64,000 nt of DNA from an uncultured Dehalococcoidia bacterium. GTDB taxonomy: Bacteria; Chloroflexota; Dehalococcoidia; Lucifugimonadales; UBA3495. The position numbers and the translations under genes were made by a program. Shown here in pieces: positions 16,925 through 26,700 of the stretch; within the stretch, counting starts at the first letter, position 1; every line of letters begins with the position of its first letter. The notes under the pieces are model-generated. The model was not told the DNA's origin. It did no database searches and worked only from the letters and a program-made list of their open reading frames with translations. The stretch covers positions 603,416 through 667,415 of the forward strand of contig OY282494.1 in the NCBI GenBank assembly GCA_958296385.1. Direction: 5' to 3'.

Positions 16925-18421
16925 ATGAGTAGGGTTTGCAATGTGCCTGGGCGCACGATTTTTACCGGGGACAATTTGGATATTTTGCGGGGGATAAACT
17001 CTGAGTGCGTTGACCTTATTTATCTTGACCCGCCGTTCAACTCGAACCGGACTTACGCCGCTCCGCTGGACAGCGAGGCGCGGGGGGCGGAGTTTGATGA
17101 TGTTTGGACGCTGAGCGATATGAAGGCGGAGTGGATTGACGAGATTGAATACCGCCTGCCGGCGCTGTTTCACCTCATCAACGGGGCCAAGCTGTCGCAC
17201 GGGGAGAGCATGGCCGGCTACCTTACTTTTATGAGCGTGCGGCTGCTGGAACTGCACCGGGTGCTGAAAGCGACGGGCAGCATTTATCTGCATTGCGACG
17301 ATACGGCGGTGCACTACTTGAAATCGGTCATGGACGCGGTGTTTGGAATACAGAATTTCCAAGTAGGAATTTTCTGGAAGCGGACTTCGGCGCACAATGA
17401 TTCACGAGGATTCGGGAGAGTGACCGACACGATTCTGTTTTACAGCAGGCAGTCCCGCATCAATACCGATGCTATTCGCGTTCCGCTGGATGCCGATTAT
17501 GTAGAACAGTTTTACCGTTTTGAGGATGAACGGGGAAAGTACCAACTTGGAGACCTCACTGCTCCGCGCCGGGGCACAGGGGAGACCGGCCAGCTTTGGC
17601 GGGGGTTTGACCCCAATCGCACTGGGCGGCAATGGAATGCTCCGTTGCGCGGGCGTTACGCCGCCTGGGTTGATGCAAACGTTATCCCCGGATACCGGGA
17701 CATTGCCAGCCCGTTGGGGCGGTTGGACGCGCTGGATGCGGCGGGAATGATTTATTACCCGCCTGACCAGGGTATGCCGCGGCTCAAGCGTTATCTGGCG
17801 GAAAACCCCGGCCAAGTGCCTACTAATCAATGGAATGATATACGTCCAATCGGGCCGCGCGCGCGGGAGCGGACGGGGTGGCGGACGCAGAAGCCGGTGG
17901 CTTTGCTGGAACGCATTATCAACGCGTCGTCTAATCCGGGCGATTTGGTGCTGGACCCGTTTTGCGGGTGCGCTACGGCTTGCATTGCCGCCGAAAAGCT
18001 GGGGCGGGAATGGATTGGGATTGACCGGCTGCCGCAGGCCGCGGAGGTGCTGGCCGCGCGCGCCCGGCGTGAGCTGCAAATCCCGATGAACGGGGATGAT
18101 GAGCGTCCCTGGGAGGACTGGACGCCGCTGGTGTTGCAGGAACCGCCCCGGCGCAGCGACTTGGCCTCGCTCACTCCGGCCAATCCGCAATCGGACAAGG
18201 AATTGCTGTACGCCTGCCAGAACCGCCGCTGCGCGGGGTGTGAGTACGAACTGCCGCTGCACGTGCTGACGATTGACCACATCACGCCGCGCTCGCGGGG
18301 CGGGCAGGATAGCATCGGCAACCTGCAACTGATGTGCCACACCTGCAACGCCATCAAGGGCAACCGGGGTATGGAGTACCTCAGGCAGCAGCTGGTCATA
18401 CGGGGCATTGTGTCGGTGTGA
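16925..18421 (+). CDS. DNA methyltransferase (beta class, N4/N6) fused to a C-terminal HNH domain
   Basis: A 498-residue protein. The N-terminal part carries motif IV as LDPPFNSNRTY near residue 34. The SAM-binding motif I appears late, as LDPFCGCATACIAAEKLGREWIGID near 343. This permuted order defines the beta class of amino-methyltransferases (N6-adenine or N4-cytosine). After a linker, residues about 434-483 form an HNH module with CxxC (CAGC), DHITPRSRGG, NLQLMCHTC and NAIKGNRG, all zinc and catalytic positions present. A methylase joined to an HNH nuclease domain could be a single-chain modification and cleavage enzyme or a phage-type protein. No separate restriction gene is adjacent. 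Repeat copies B and C flank the gene, and its stop codon abuts copy C. Confidence 0.88.
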   Translation: MSRVCNVPGRTIFTGDNLDILRGINSECVDLIYLDPPFNSNRTYAAPLDSEARGAEFDDVWTLSDMKAEWIDEIEYRLPALFHLINGAKLSHGESMAGYLTFMSVRLLELHRVLKATGSIYLHCDDTAVHYLKSVMDAVFGIQNFQVGIFWKRTSAHNDSRGFGRVTDTILFYSRQSRINTDAIRVPLDADYVEQFYRFEDERGKYQLGDLTAPRRGTGETGQLWRGFDPNRTGRQWNAPLRGRYAAWVDANVIPGYRDIASPLGRLDALDAAGMIYYPPDQGMPRLKRYLAENPGQVPTNQWNDIRPIGPRARERTGWRTQKPVALLERIINASSNPGDLVLDPFCGCATACIAAEKLGREWIGIDRLPQAAEVLAARARRELQIPMNGDDERPWEDWTPLVLQEPPRRSDLASLTPANPQSDKELLYACQNRRCAGCEYELPLHVLTIDHITPRSRGGQDSIGNLQLMCHTCNAIKGNRGMEYLRQQLVIRGIVSV

Positions 18422-18709
18422 TAGCGTTCGTTCCGGCGGTTAGTTCGGCTGATGTCATTCTGCGCTATGCGCAGAAACCTGATGGCGCAGGGCATACTTG
18501 GGGGCAAACGCCGTCGCTACGTCATCGAGATTCTTCGCTGCGCTCAGAATGACAGTAAGGGGCATGCTCAGAGTGACAGTGGGGGGTACGCTCAGAGTGG
18601 CAGTAGGGGGTACGCTCAGAGTGGCAGTAGGGGGTACGCTCAGAGTGGCAGTAGGGGGTACGCTCAGAGTGGCAGTGGGGGGTACGCTCAGAGTGGCAGT
18701 GGGGGGAAT
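18422..18709. repeat. Inverted-repeat element, copy C, with tandem-expanded arm
   Basis: Starts directly after the methyltransferase stop codon with a degenerate terminal-repeat-like stretch (18422-18445). A decayed left arm (from 18452) and an intact right arm (CGAGATTCTTCGCTGCGCTCAGAATGACA, 18524-18552) follow. The right side runs into a 24-base tandem array. No gene is present between 18422 and the proB promoter. Confidence 0.6.
18542..18709. repeat. 24-base tandem repeat array, seven units
   Basis: GCTCAGA recurs at exactly 24-base steps (18542, 18566, 18590, 18614, 18638, 18662, 18686). The consensus unit is GCTCAGAGTGGCAGT plus GGGGGTAC-type filler. The unit matches the right arm of the inverted-repeat element, so the array is an expansion of that arm. 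There are no unique spacers, so it is not a CRISPR. Confidence 0.85.
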
Positions 18710-18743
18710 CAGGGGGACGGCAAGGGGGATGCTGGCTGCGTGA

Positions 18744-18749
18744 TATAAT
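18744..18749 (+). promoter_or_regulatory. Extended -10 element for proB
   Basis: TGA-TATAAT, 30 bases before the proB start at 18780. The short leader has no Shine-Dalgarno sequence. Confidence 0.5.
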
Positions 18750-18779
18750 TCACTATCTCCTCTTACTCGGATTGCCTTT

Positions 18780-19997
18780 ATGTCCGCCTTGCGGAGCAAC
18801 GCTTTGCCCTCCGTTTCTGATGATGCCGCCGGCCGTGATGGGGGCCGGGCGGCTTACCGGCGTATTGTGGTTAAGGCCGGTACTAACGTGCTTACAACCG
18901 GCAGCGCGGAGCGGTCGCTGGGGACGGTGGTTTTGGATGCTCCGGTGATGGCGGATTTGGTGCGGCAGGTTTGCCAGCTGGTGAATGAGGAGCGGGTTCA
19001 GGTGGTGCTGGTTACGTCGGGGGCGATTGCGGCGGGGCGGCAGTCGCTGGCGGAGGCGGGCCACGTTGATGATATTCCTGATATATCGACCCGGCAGGTG
19101 CTGGCGGCGCTGGGGCAAAGCCGTTTGATGCAGGCTTACGCTGAGCTGTTTGCCGAGGGGCGGGTGTCGGTGGCGCAAACTTTGCTGACTATCAACGACA
19201 CTACGCACCGGCAGTCGTATCTGAACATCCGCAACACGCTGTTCTCGCTGCTGGAGCTGGGCGTGGTGCCAATTCTGAACGAGAACGACGTGGTGGCATC
19301 GGATGAAATTGGCGAGGTTTTTGGGGACAACGACCGGCTGTCGGCGCTGATTGCGGCGCTGATCGACGCCGACTTGCTGATTATTCTGTCGGACGTGGAC
19401 GGGCTGTACACGGCTGACCCAAAGACGGACCCGACGGCGGCACTGGTGCCGGTGGTGGATTTGGTGGACGAGGGGGTGGCGGCGATGGCCGGCGAACACC
19501 GCAACGCCTGGGCCAGGGGCGGGATGCCAACCAAGCTGGACGCCGCCAGACTAGTTACGACGTCGGGGATTGCCATGACAATCTGCCGGGGCCGGGAGCG
19601 GGATGCCATCGTGCGGGTGGTGGGCGGCGAACGGCTGGGGACTTATTTCCGGCCGGCCAGCAGCAAGCTGGAGGCGCGCAAACGCTGGATGCTCAGCGTG
19701 GCCGGGGACAGCGACGCTAATGCGGTGGTGGTGGACGCCGGGGCGGTGTCGGCGCTGCGGCGCAACGGCGTTAGCCTGCTGCCGGCGGGAGTAAGCGACG
19801 TGGTGGGCGATTTCGGGCGGGGGGATATTGTGTATATCGTGAACGACGCCGGGGGGCGGGTGGCGTGCGGCATCTGCAACTACGCCGCCGGGGATATTCG
19901 GCGCATCAAGGGGCTGCGCTCGGACCGTATCGTTGCTACTCTGGGATACCTGTACGGGCAGGAAGTGGTGCATCGCAACAACCTGGTCTTGCTGTAA
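18780..19997 (+). CDS. proB: Glutamate 5-kinase
   Basis: A 405-residue enzyme that phosphorylates L-glutamate with ATP, the first step of proline synthesis. The amino-acid-kinase domain starts with RIVVKAGTNVLT near residue 23, has the phosphate loop VTSGAIAAG near 78 and the substrate segment LNENDVVASDEIGEVFGDNDRLSALIA near 163. The nucleotide site is near 205 (LIILSDVDGLYTADPK). A C-terminal PUA domain (about 315-395) is present, as in full-length bacterial GK. About 18 extra residues precede the usual start, so a slightly later start is possible. proA follows 51 bases downstream, giving the classic proBA operon; end-product control by proline is expected from the family, not seen here. 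Confidence 0.95.
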   Translation: MSALRSNALPSVSDDAAGRDGGRAAYRRIVVKAGTNVLTTGSAERSLGTVVLDAPVMADLVRQVCQLVNEERVQVVLVTSGAIAAGRQSLAEAGHVDDIPDISTRQVLAALGQSRLMQAYAELFAEGRVSVAQTLLTINDTTHRQSYLNIRNTLFSLLELGVVPILNENDVVASDEIGEVFGDNDRLSALIAALIDADLLIILSDVDGLYTADPKTDPTAALVPVVDLVDEGVAAMAGEHRNAWARGGMPTKLDAARLVTTSGIAMTICRGRERDAIVRVVGGERLGTYFRPASSKLEARKRWMLSVAGDSDANAVVVDAGAVSALRRNGVSLLPAGVSDVVGDFGRGDIVYIVNDAGGRVACGICNYAAGDIRRIKGLRSDRIVATLGYLYGQEVVHRNNLVLL

Positions 19998-20048
19998 AAT
20001 CGGTCATCTATCCGGCCATCAGGTATCCAGCCATCCGGGAGCTATGTT

Positions 20049-21320
20049 ATGTCATCTGCCAATCTGCTAATTCAACAGGGGCGCTCTGCGCAGGGTGCGG
20101 CCCGGGCGCTGGGGCGGCGGCCGGCGGCGGCGCGCAATCACGCCTTGCAGAACATTGCGGACGCGCTGGAGTCGGAACAGGCGGCGACGCTGGAGGCTAA
20201 CGCGGCCGATTACAGGGACGCGCAGGCGGCCGGGATTAACGAGGCGTTTCTGGACCGGCTGCTGCTTACTCCGGAGCGGCTGAACGGGATGGCGGCGGAC
20301 GTGCGGCGGGTGGCGGCGCTGGGCGATCCGGTGAGTGAGCTTATCGAGTCTTTTGTGCTGGAAAACGGGCTGGAGGTGGAGAAACGGCGCATCCCGCTGG
20401 GCGTCATCGCCAGCATCTACGAGAGCCGCCCCAACGTTACTACGGACATCGTTGCGCTGGCGCTCAAGTCGGGCAACGCCTGCATCTTGCGGGGGGGCAA
20501 GGAAACGCTGCGCTCCAACTCGGCGCTGGTGGGGCTGGTGCACCGGGCGATTGCCGAGGCCGGGCTGCCTACGGCGGCGGTGCAGTTTGTCAATGATACC
20601 GACCGGGCGCTGGTGGACGTGCTGCTGGGGATGAAAGATTACGTCAACCTGCTGGTGCCGCGGGGCGGCGCGGAGCTAATCAACTTTGTGGGGCGGAACG
20701 CGAGTATGCCGGTGCTGACCGGCGGCGTGGGGGTTTGCCACACTTACGTTGACCGGGACGCGGACACGGAGATGGCGGCCAGCATCGTGTACAACGCCAA
20801 AGTGCAGCGCCCCACCGTGTGCAACGCGCTGGACACCGTGCTGGTGCACGCGGAGGCGGCGGCACGGTGCATCCCGGAGATTGCGTCCCGGCTTAACGGC
20901 GCCGGCGTGGAGATGCGCTGCGACCATCGTTCGCTGAGCATACTGGGGCCGGACGATGGGCTGAACACTGCGCCGGCCAACGAGGACGACTGGGGGCGGG
21001 AGTTTCTGGCGCTGATTGCGGCGGTCAAGGTGGTGGACAGCCTGGATGACGCGCTGGAACACATTGAGACCTACGGCTCCGGCCATTCGGAGGCGATTGT
21101 GACGGGGGACGATGCCGCCGCCCAACGGTTTCTCACGGAGGTTGACGCGGCGGCGGTGTACCACAACACCAGCACGCGCTTTACCGACGGGTCGGAGCTG
21201 GGTCTGGGCGCCGAGGTAGGCATCAGCACGCAGAAGTTCCACGCGCGGGGGCCGCTGGGCCTGCGGGAGTTGACATCCTACAAATGGATTGTGCGCGGCA
21301 GCGGGCAAGTCCGGCAGTAG
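20049..21320 (+). CDS. proA: Gamma-glutamyl phosphate reductase
   Basis: A 423-residue NADPH-dependent aldehyde-dehydrogenase-fold enzyme. It reduces the unstable product of ProB to glutamate-5-semialdehyde. Visible marks are the signature VEKRRIPLGVIASIYESRPNVT near residue 115, the cofactor segment LALKSGNACILRGGKE near 137 and the catalytic cysteine in RPTVCNALDT near 257. HSEAIVTGD and NTSTRFTDGSELGLGAEVGIST complete the C-terminal part. Length matches the family. A GGGAG ribosome site lies before the ATG at 20049. It is co-directional with proB and probably co-transcribed. Confidence 0.96.
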   Translation: MSSANLLIQQGRSAQGAARALGRRPAAARNHALQNIADALESEQAATLEANAADYRDAQAAGINEAFLDRLLLTPERLNGMAADVRRVAALGDPVSELIESFVLENGLEVEKRRIPLGVIASIYESRPNVTTDIVALALKSGNACILRGGKETLRSNSALVGLVHRAIAEAGLPTAAVQFVNDTDRALVDVLLGMKDYVNLLVPRGGAELINFVGRNASMPVLTGGVGVCHTYVDRDADTEMAASIVYNAKVQRPTVCNALDTVLVHAEAAARCIPEIASRLNGAGVEMRCDHRSLSILGPDDGLNTAPANEDDWGREFLALIAAVKVVDSLDDALEHIETYGSGHSEAIVTGDDAAAQRFLTEVDAAAVYHNTSTRFTDGSELGLGAEVGISTQKFHARGPLGLRELTSYKWIVRGSGQVRQ

Positions 21321-21442
21321 TTCATCGGAACAACAGCGGAACAACAGCGCGCAGCAGCGACAACCCCTATTAGCAATAGCCCGCAGCAGCAATAACCCAT
21401 AGCAGCGACCGCCCGCAGCGGCGCATTACCTGGTGATACATC

Positions 21443-21790
21443 GTGCCTTTTGATTACGAACGCGAAGTCCGCACCGGCCAGTCTGAGGCGTATCTCATAC
21501 TGGACGGCGAGAACCCGGTGGGGCGGATTGACACCCACTTTATACCCGGCCTGGCCCACATCGCCATCGCCGTTGACCAAAGCCTGACCGGGGAGCAAAT
21601 CGAGGAGATTCTCGCCGATATTGACGCCGATATGCTCAACACGGTGGGGACGGAGCGGGATTCGCACCTGTACCACGTGTTTCAGGGGACTGAGATACGG
21701 GTGTTCAGCGACGAGGGGGGCGAGGGGTACGGCGGCAACGGGAATGGCAACGGCCGGGGGCACGGGCCGCTGCCGCCGGCCGGGGGTTAG
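21443..21790 (+). CDS. Small conserved-looking protein of unknown function
   Basis: A 115-residue protein with a GTG start. The first 90 residues form an alternating pattern compatible with a small alpha/beta fold (YLILDGENPVGRIDTHFIP, then HIAIAVDQSLTGEQIEEILADIDADML). The tail is Gly/Asn-rich and low complexity (GYGGNGNGNGRGHG). It follows proA by 122 bases on the same strand and is convergent with the transketolase pair. The ribosome site is weak. The coding look comes from codon-position bias and the coherent protein pattern. I do not recognise a family. Confidence 0.6.
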   Translation: MPFDYEREVRTGQSEAYLILDGENPVGRIDTHFIPGLAHIAIAVDQSLTGEQIEEILADIDADMLNTVGTERDSHLYHVFQGTEIRVFSDEGGEGYGGNGNGNGRGHGPLPPAGG

Positions 21791-21805
21791 CCGCGAAAGG
21801 TAGGG

Positions 21806-22756
21806 TTACGTCGTCTTGCGGCTGATTACCTGCAAGGCGGCCTGCTCGATGCCGGCGGCGGTCAGGCCGTTTTTGGCCATCAGCTCGTAGGCGGGGCCGG
21901 AGCCGGTGTAGCCGCGCAGTGCCACCATTTCAATGGGAACCGGGCAGTGCCGGGCGGTTACGCCGGCGACTACGCTGCCCAGGCCGCCGTGGACGTAGTG
22001 TTCCTCGGCGGTGACGATGGCGCCGGTTTCGCGGGCGGCGGCAACGATGGCGTCGGTATCGGCGGGGGCCAGGGTGTGGAGGTTGATGACGCGGGCGTTG
22101 ATGCTCTGGGAGGCCAGCGCGGCGGCGGCGTCCAGGGCCGGGGCGACCAGAGAACCGACGGCGATAATGCTGACATCGGCGCCGGGGCGCAGGGTGTCGG
22201 CCTGGCCCAGGTCAAAGCGGTAATCGTCGGTATGCACCACCGGCGTAGCGGCGCGGGGGAGGCGGACGTACACGGGGCCGTGAATGGCGGCGGCGGCGCG
22301 CACGGCCCGGTCGGTTTCAACTGAATCGGCCGGGGTTACCACGCGGAACGAGGGCAGGGAACACATCAGGGACAAGTCCTCGATGCTGTGGGCCGACATA
22401 CCATCCTCGCCGGTGAGGATGCCGGCGTGGGTGCACACCAGCTTGACGTTCAGGGACGGTTGGGAGATTAGCACGCGCAGCTGGTCGTAGGGGCGGCCGG
22501 TGCCAAAGACGCTGAAGGTGCTGACGAAGGGGATTTTGCCGGCGGCGGCCAGGCCAGCGGCTACGCCGACGATGTTCTGCTCGGCCGGGCCAAAGTCAAA
22601 GAAACGGTCGGGATACTGGTCGCGCCAGAGGTGGACGAAAGTGGATACGTTCAGGTCGCCGCCGAGGACTACGATGTCGGGGTAATCCTCGGCCATGGTG
22701 AGCAGGGTGCGGCCGTAGGTTTCGCGGGGGGCGGCCATAGCGCGTGTGGTGGTCAT
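21806..22756 (-). CDS. Transketolase, C-terminal subunit (split type)
   Basis: A 316-residue protein with the pyrimidine-binding domain and C-terminal domain of thiamine-diphosphate transketolases. It starts RETYGRTLLTMAEDYPDIVVLGGDLN. The catalytic region FFDFGPAEQNIVGVAAGLAAAGKIPF (near residue 52) holds the conserved Glu that activates thiamine. The end (VTAEEHYVHGGLGSVVA and onward) is typical of the family. It works with the N-terminal subunit just upstream, and the two genes overlap by four bases (ATGA), implying translational coupling. Together they transfer two-carbon units in the pentose phosphate pathway. Split transketolases like this are common in archaea and many bacteria. Confidence 0.92.
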   Translation of the reverse strand: MTTTRAMAAPRETYGRTLLTMAEDYPDIVVLGGDLNVSTFVHLWRDQYPDRFFDFGPAEQNIVGVAAGLAAAGKIPFVSTFSVFGTGRPYDQLRVLISQPSLNVKLVCTHAGILTGEDGMSAHSIEDLSLMCSLPSFRVVTPADSVETDRAVRAAAAIHGPVYVRLPRAATPVVHTDDYRFDLGQADTLRPGADVSIIAVGSLVAPALDAAAALASQSINARVINLHTLAPADTDAIVAAARETGAIVTAEEHYVHGGLGSVVAGVTARHCPVPIEMVALRGYTGSGPAYELMAKNGLTAAGIEQAALQVISRKTT

Positions 22757-23580
22757 CGGGCCAACTCGTCCAGGGCGGCGGCGTACTCATCAGGGTTGGG
22801 AGCGCGCCCGTGAAAGCCGGGGTTGTTCTCCATAAAGCTGACTCCCTTGCCTTTTACGGTGTCGGCGATGACCACCGACGGGCCGGATTGCATGGCCTGA
22901 CGCAGGGTGTCCAGGATGGCGGCGTGCTGGTGCCCGTCGCAGTGAAACACGTTCCAGCCGAAATCGCGCCAGCGGTCGGCCAGAGGTTCCAGCGTCATTA
23001 CTTCGTCGGTAAAGCGGTCGTTCTGGATGCGATTGCGGTCAACGATGGCGACGAGGTTGTTGGCCTGGTGGTGGGCGGCGGACATGGCGGCTTCCCAGAT
23101 TTCCCCCTCCTGGCACTCGCCGTCGCCGAGGAGGGCGAATACCCGGTAGTTGCGTCCGTCGAGGCGGGCGGCGAGGGCGTGGCCCAAGGCGAAGGACAGT
23201 CCCATGCCCAGCGAGCCGGAGTTCATTTCAACGCCGGGGGTCATGGGGTGAGCGTGGCCCTGCAAGAGGCCGTCCGTTTGGCGAAAGGAGGCCAGTTCCG
23301 CGCGGTCAAAGTAGCCGGCGCGGGCCAGGACGGCGTAGAAACCGGGGGAGGCGTGGCCCTTGCTCAGGATGAAACGGTCGCGCTCCGGCCAGCCGGGGTT
23401 GGCGGCGTCGTAGCGGAGGATGCCAAAGTAGAGGGCGACCAGGATGTCCATTTCGGAGAACGAGCCGCCCGGATGGCCGCTGCCGGCACGGAATATCATC
23501 TCCAGGCTGTCGCGCCGTAATGCCTGGGCCGTGCTGCGCATATCGTCAACGGATAGCGCGGGTTGATTGACTGCGGCCAA
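22753..23580 (-). CDS. Transketolase, N-terminal subunit (split type)
   Basis: A 275-residue protein with the pyrophosphate-binding domain of transketolase. GSGHPGGSFSEMDILVALY (near residue 33) is the N-terminal signature. The ThDP motif is GDGECQEGEIWEAAMSAAHH (near 147), ending with NLVAIVDRNRIQ. DTVKGKGVSFMENN appears near 240. Its stop overlaps the start of the C-terminal subunit gene. A TGGACA/TATAAT promoter lies at 23646-23673, so it is the first gene of a two-gene operon. Confidence 0.93.
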   Translation of the reverse strand: MAAVNQPALSVDDMRSTAQALRRDSLEMIFRAGSGHPGGSFSEMDILVALYFGILRYDAANPGWPERDRFILSKGHASPGFYAVLARAGYFDRAELASFRQTDGLLQGHAHPMTPGVEMNSGSLGMGLSFALGHALAARLDGRNYRVFALLGDGECQEGEIWEAAMSAAHHQANNLVAIVDRNRIQNDRFTDEVMTLEPLADRWRDFGWNVFHCDGHQHAAILDTLRQAMQSGPSVVIADTVKGKGVSFMENNPGFHGRAPNPDEYAAALDELAR

Positions 23581-23645
23581 AGTTGCACCTGCTGCGGATG
23601 GATGGGGAACTCGCTCTTGAAACCAAGGAACGTGATATGGCAGTG

Positions 23646-23673
23646 ATTATAGCATCGTGTTTGGCGGTGTCCA
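23646..23673 (-). promoter_or_regulatory. Promoter of the transketolase operon
   Basis: Minus strand TGGACA (23668-23673), a 16-base spacer ending TGC, and TATAAT (23646-23651). It is about 65 bases upstream of the start at 23580. Confidence 0.6.
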
Positions 23674-23716
23674 TACGGAAACGGTGCGGCGTGGCGTGCG
23701 GTTTTGGACGGTTTAA

Positions 23717-26700
23717 TCATTGGCGGCGGCGCAGCAGCAGGGCGATGCCGCCGCTGATTATGGACACCGCTATAACGGCGATTATGCCAATAAGCAGCCA
23801 CGGCGCGCCGCCGCCGGTTTGCTCAGCGGCCGGCGTTGCTACGACTTCGGATGCGGCCGGCGTCAGCATTGCCGTCCTGGACTGCTCATCCACCCGAACC
23901 GTTACCTCGGAACGAGCGTCCGGGGCGATTATGGGCAGCTGCAAGTTTTGAGTTTGGCCGGGTGGGATGGTTACCATTTGGCGTTGGACTATCTCGCCGG
24001 CGATTTCCAGCACCAACTGGTACTCGGCGGTTACCGCTCCGGGGTTGGTTACCGGGCACTCTACCATCAGCGCACTGCCGGGTTGCGGATTGGCGATGCT
24101 GAACGTAATCTCTCCGATTACGGGCGGCTGTGGGATTAGGGCGGCTACCGGGGGCGGTTGGGTTGGCGGTAGCGCGGTTGGCGGGGCGGCCGGCGTTGGT
24201 GTGGGGGCCAGCGTTGGCATCGGCGTGGATGTTGGCGCCGGCGTTGGCGTGGGCCGGATGGGGGGCGTCGTAGGGGCTGGCGTTGGTGCCGGGGTGGGCG
24301 TTGCCGGAACCGGCGTCGGTTTGGGGGCCGGCGTTGGCGTGGGTTTCGGAGCCGGCGTGCCGCTGCCGCCGCCGGAACCGCCGCTGCCACTGCTGGGAGT
24401 ACCGCCGCCGGTGCTGCCGTTGCCGTTGTCGTCCTCCTCGTCGGGCGGCGGGGGTGGGCCGCCGGTGGTGGGTGCGATGGGGCGGCCGGTTATGAATGGG
24501 GAGAAGTCGGTTACGGTGCCGCAGACTTTGCCGTTTTGTACTTGGCTGGGCACGGTTCGCCAGCTGCCGGACTGGTAGTGCATCAGCTGCGGGCCGCCGG
24601 TGCCGCCGGTCTGGGGCAGGGGCAGGCAGACTTGCAGGCCCACCGACGGCACCGGCTCTACGGTGATGTCCACCAGTGTATCCGGGTCCAGGGTGTAGCC
24701 GGGATGTGTGATTGGGGTGCCGTCCGGCGCGAGGCCGATCCTTATGGTGGTGCTCGAGGCCAGGCCCACGCCGCCTACTGACCGGATGGTTACGCCCTCG
24801 GGGACGCCGGCGTCGGTGGTTATCGTGTGCGTCGTTGAGCCGTCAACGGCGTAGGTTGCGGTGTTGCCGGGCGTCGGCGCCAGGAATTCGATGGGGGTTG
24901 TCGTTGCTCCGCCGCCGGGGGGAACCGGCTCCAGGAACAGCAGGGGCAGCGGCGTGGCCGGGCTGGCGATGCCCCGGATGGTGGGCGTGTGCGTTATCCC
25001 GAACGCATTGTGCACCGCGTCGCTGTCGGTCGTCGTGGTGACCGTTACCGGCTGGGCAGTGTCAAAGTTGGTAATGGTAAAGATCAGGGAGTTCGTGCTG
25101 ACGGTTACGCCGGGGTTGCTGCTGGCGATGGCGACGGTGGTAGTAGCCGCCGGCTCCATCGCCAGCGCTACGGTGTAGTCGTCGGTGGAGTTCTCATTCA
25201 GGGACGGCAGGCTGGCCGGGGTCAAAGTGATGACCGGCGCGGTGGTGTCCCGCGCGATTACGGATACCGTAGCGGCTGCGGTGGCCCGGTAGCCGCCGGT
25301 TTCGCTGGGCGTGTGCGTTAGCGTGTCGATGTCGTCGATAATGTTGGCGTCGGCTACCGCTTTGACGGTTACCGTCTGCTCCCTATCCCAGGTGCTGGCG
25401 TTAAAGGTCAGGGATGCCGGGGTTGCGGCGGCTTTGCCGGTGCTGGTGATGGTTACGGTTACCGCCGCATTGGGCCGGTGGCTCAGCTTGACGGTGTAGG
25501 TTTGGCCGGTGGTTTCGCCCTCGATTACGGTGCGGGAGGTTTCGGACAGTTCCAGGCTGCCAGTGTCGTCTTCAATAACGGTTACGGTCAGATCTTTGGA
25601 TTTGCCGGCGTAGTTGCTGTCCGTGCTGGCGGCGAGGTGGGTAATCCTGTAGTTTTCGTTGGCCAGGTTGACGTCCGCATCCGCTTTTACCGTTACTTGC
25701 TGCGCCGTGTTCCAGTCGGCAGCGACGATCGTCAGCGTTTCGCTCCTGGTGAAATCGGAACCGGGGTCGGTGCCGTCGATGGTCAGGCCGACGGGCGCGG
25801 TTACGGTTACGGTTACGTCGGCGGTGGGCTCGGTAGCCAGCTTGACGCTGTAAGTGGCGCCGCTGGCGTCCTCCTCGGTTACGTCCAGCGTGGATTCGGA
25901 CAGCAGGATGTTGGGCGTGTCGTTGTCGGTTACGGTTACGTCCAGGGATGCGGTCTTGCCGTTGTAGCCGCTGAGCGAGCCGGTGGCGGTGTGAGTGAGC
26001 GTTACCATTTCGTTGACCGGGTTGTTATCGTTTGGCGCCTGGATGGTTACCGTTTGCGCCGTAGTGACTCCGCCGGCGAAACTCAGCGTTTCGCTGTTGC
26101 TGAACGTTGCGCCGGCGTCGGGGCCGTCGATGGTTACGGCGGCGTTGTCGCTGGTGATGGTGACGGTTACGGGACCCAGGGGCGGGTTGCTCAGGCCCAC
26201 CTGGTAAGTGACGTTGCTGCCCTCCTCGTCGATGGGCAGCGCGCCGCTGATGGCCGCGCCGCTTTGGGTTAGCACGATGCTGGGGCTGGTGGTATCGGTT
26301 ACCGTTACGGACAGCTCGGCGGCGGCGGCGCTGCTGAACAGGCTGTCCTGGCTGGACACTGTGTTGCTGGCGGCGTGGGTCAGCGTGTTGCCGGTGTCGT
26401 GAGACAGGTCATTGTCGGGCAAGCCCTGCACCCTTACCGTTTTCCTACTGTTCCAGTCGCCGGTCGAGAAACGCAGCGTCGCGCTGTCGCCGAAAGTGCC
26501 GTCGGTTGCGATTTCCACATCGTCGGTTGCGCTGCTGGTGATGGTTATGGTTACGCCGGCGGCCGGGCGGTGGCTCAGCTGGACGGTGTAGGTGTTGGTG
26601 CCGCCTTCGTCCACCGACAGGCCGACGGTTTCGGAGATGACGATGGTTGGCGTGTCGTTGTCCGTAATCGTTACGGGCAGGGACTTGCTGAGGCCGTGGT

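Noticed and set aside
18542..18709. Possible CRISPR array
   Set aside because: The repeats are directly adjacent 24-base units with no unique spacers and no cas genes; it is a simple tandem expansion.
18452..18748. Possible repeat protein (YAQSGSRG repeats)
   Set aside because: The frame arises from the 24-base tandem units and is open in several frames and both strands; it lies in an intergenic repeat remnant without a ribosome site.
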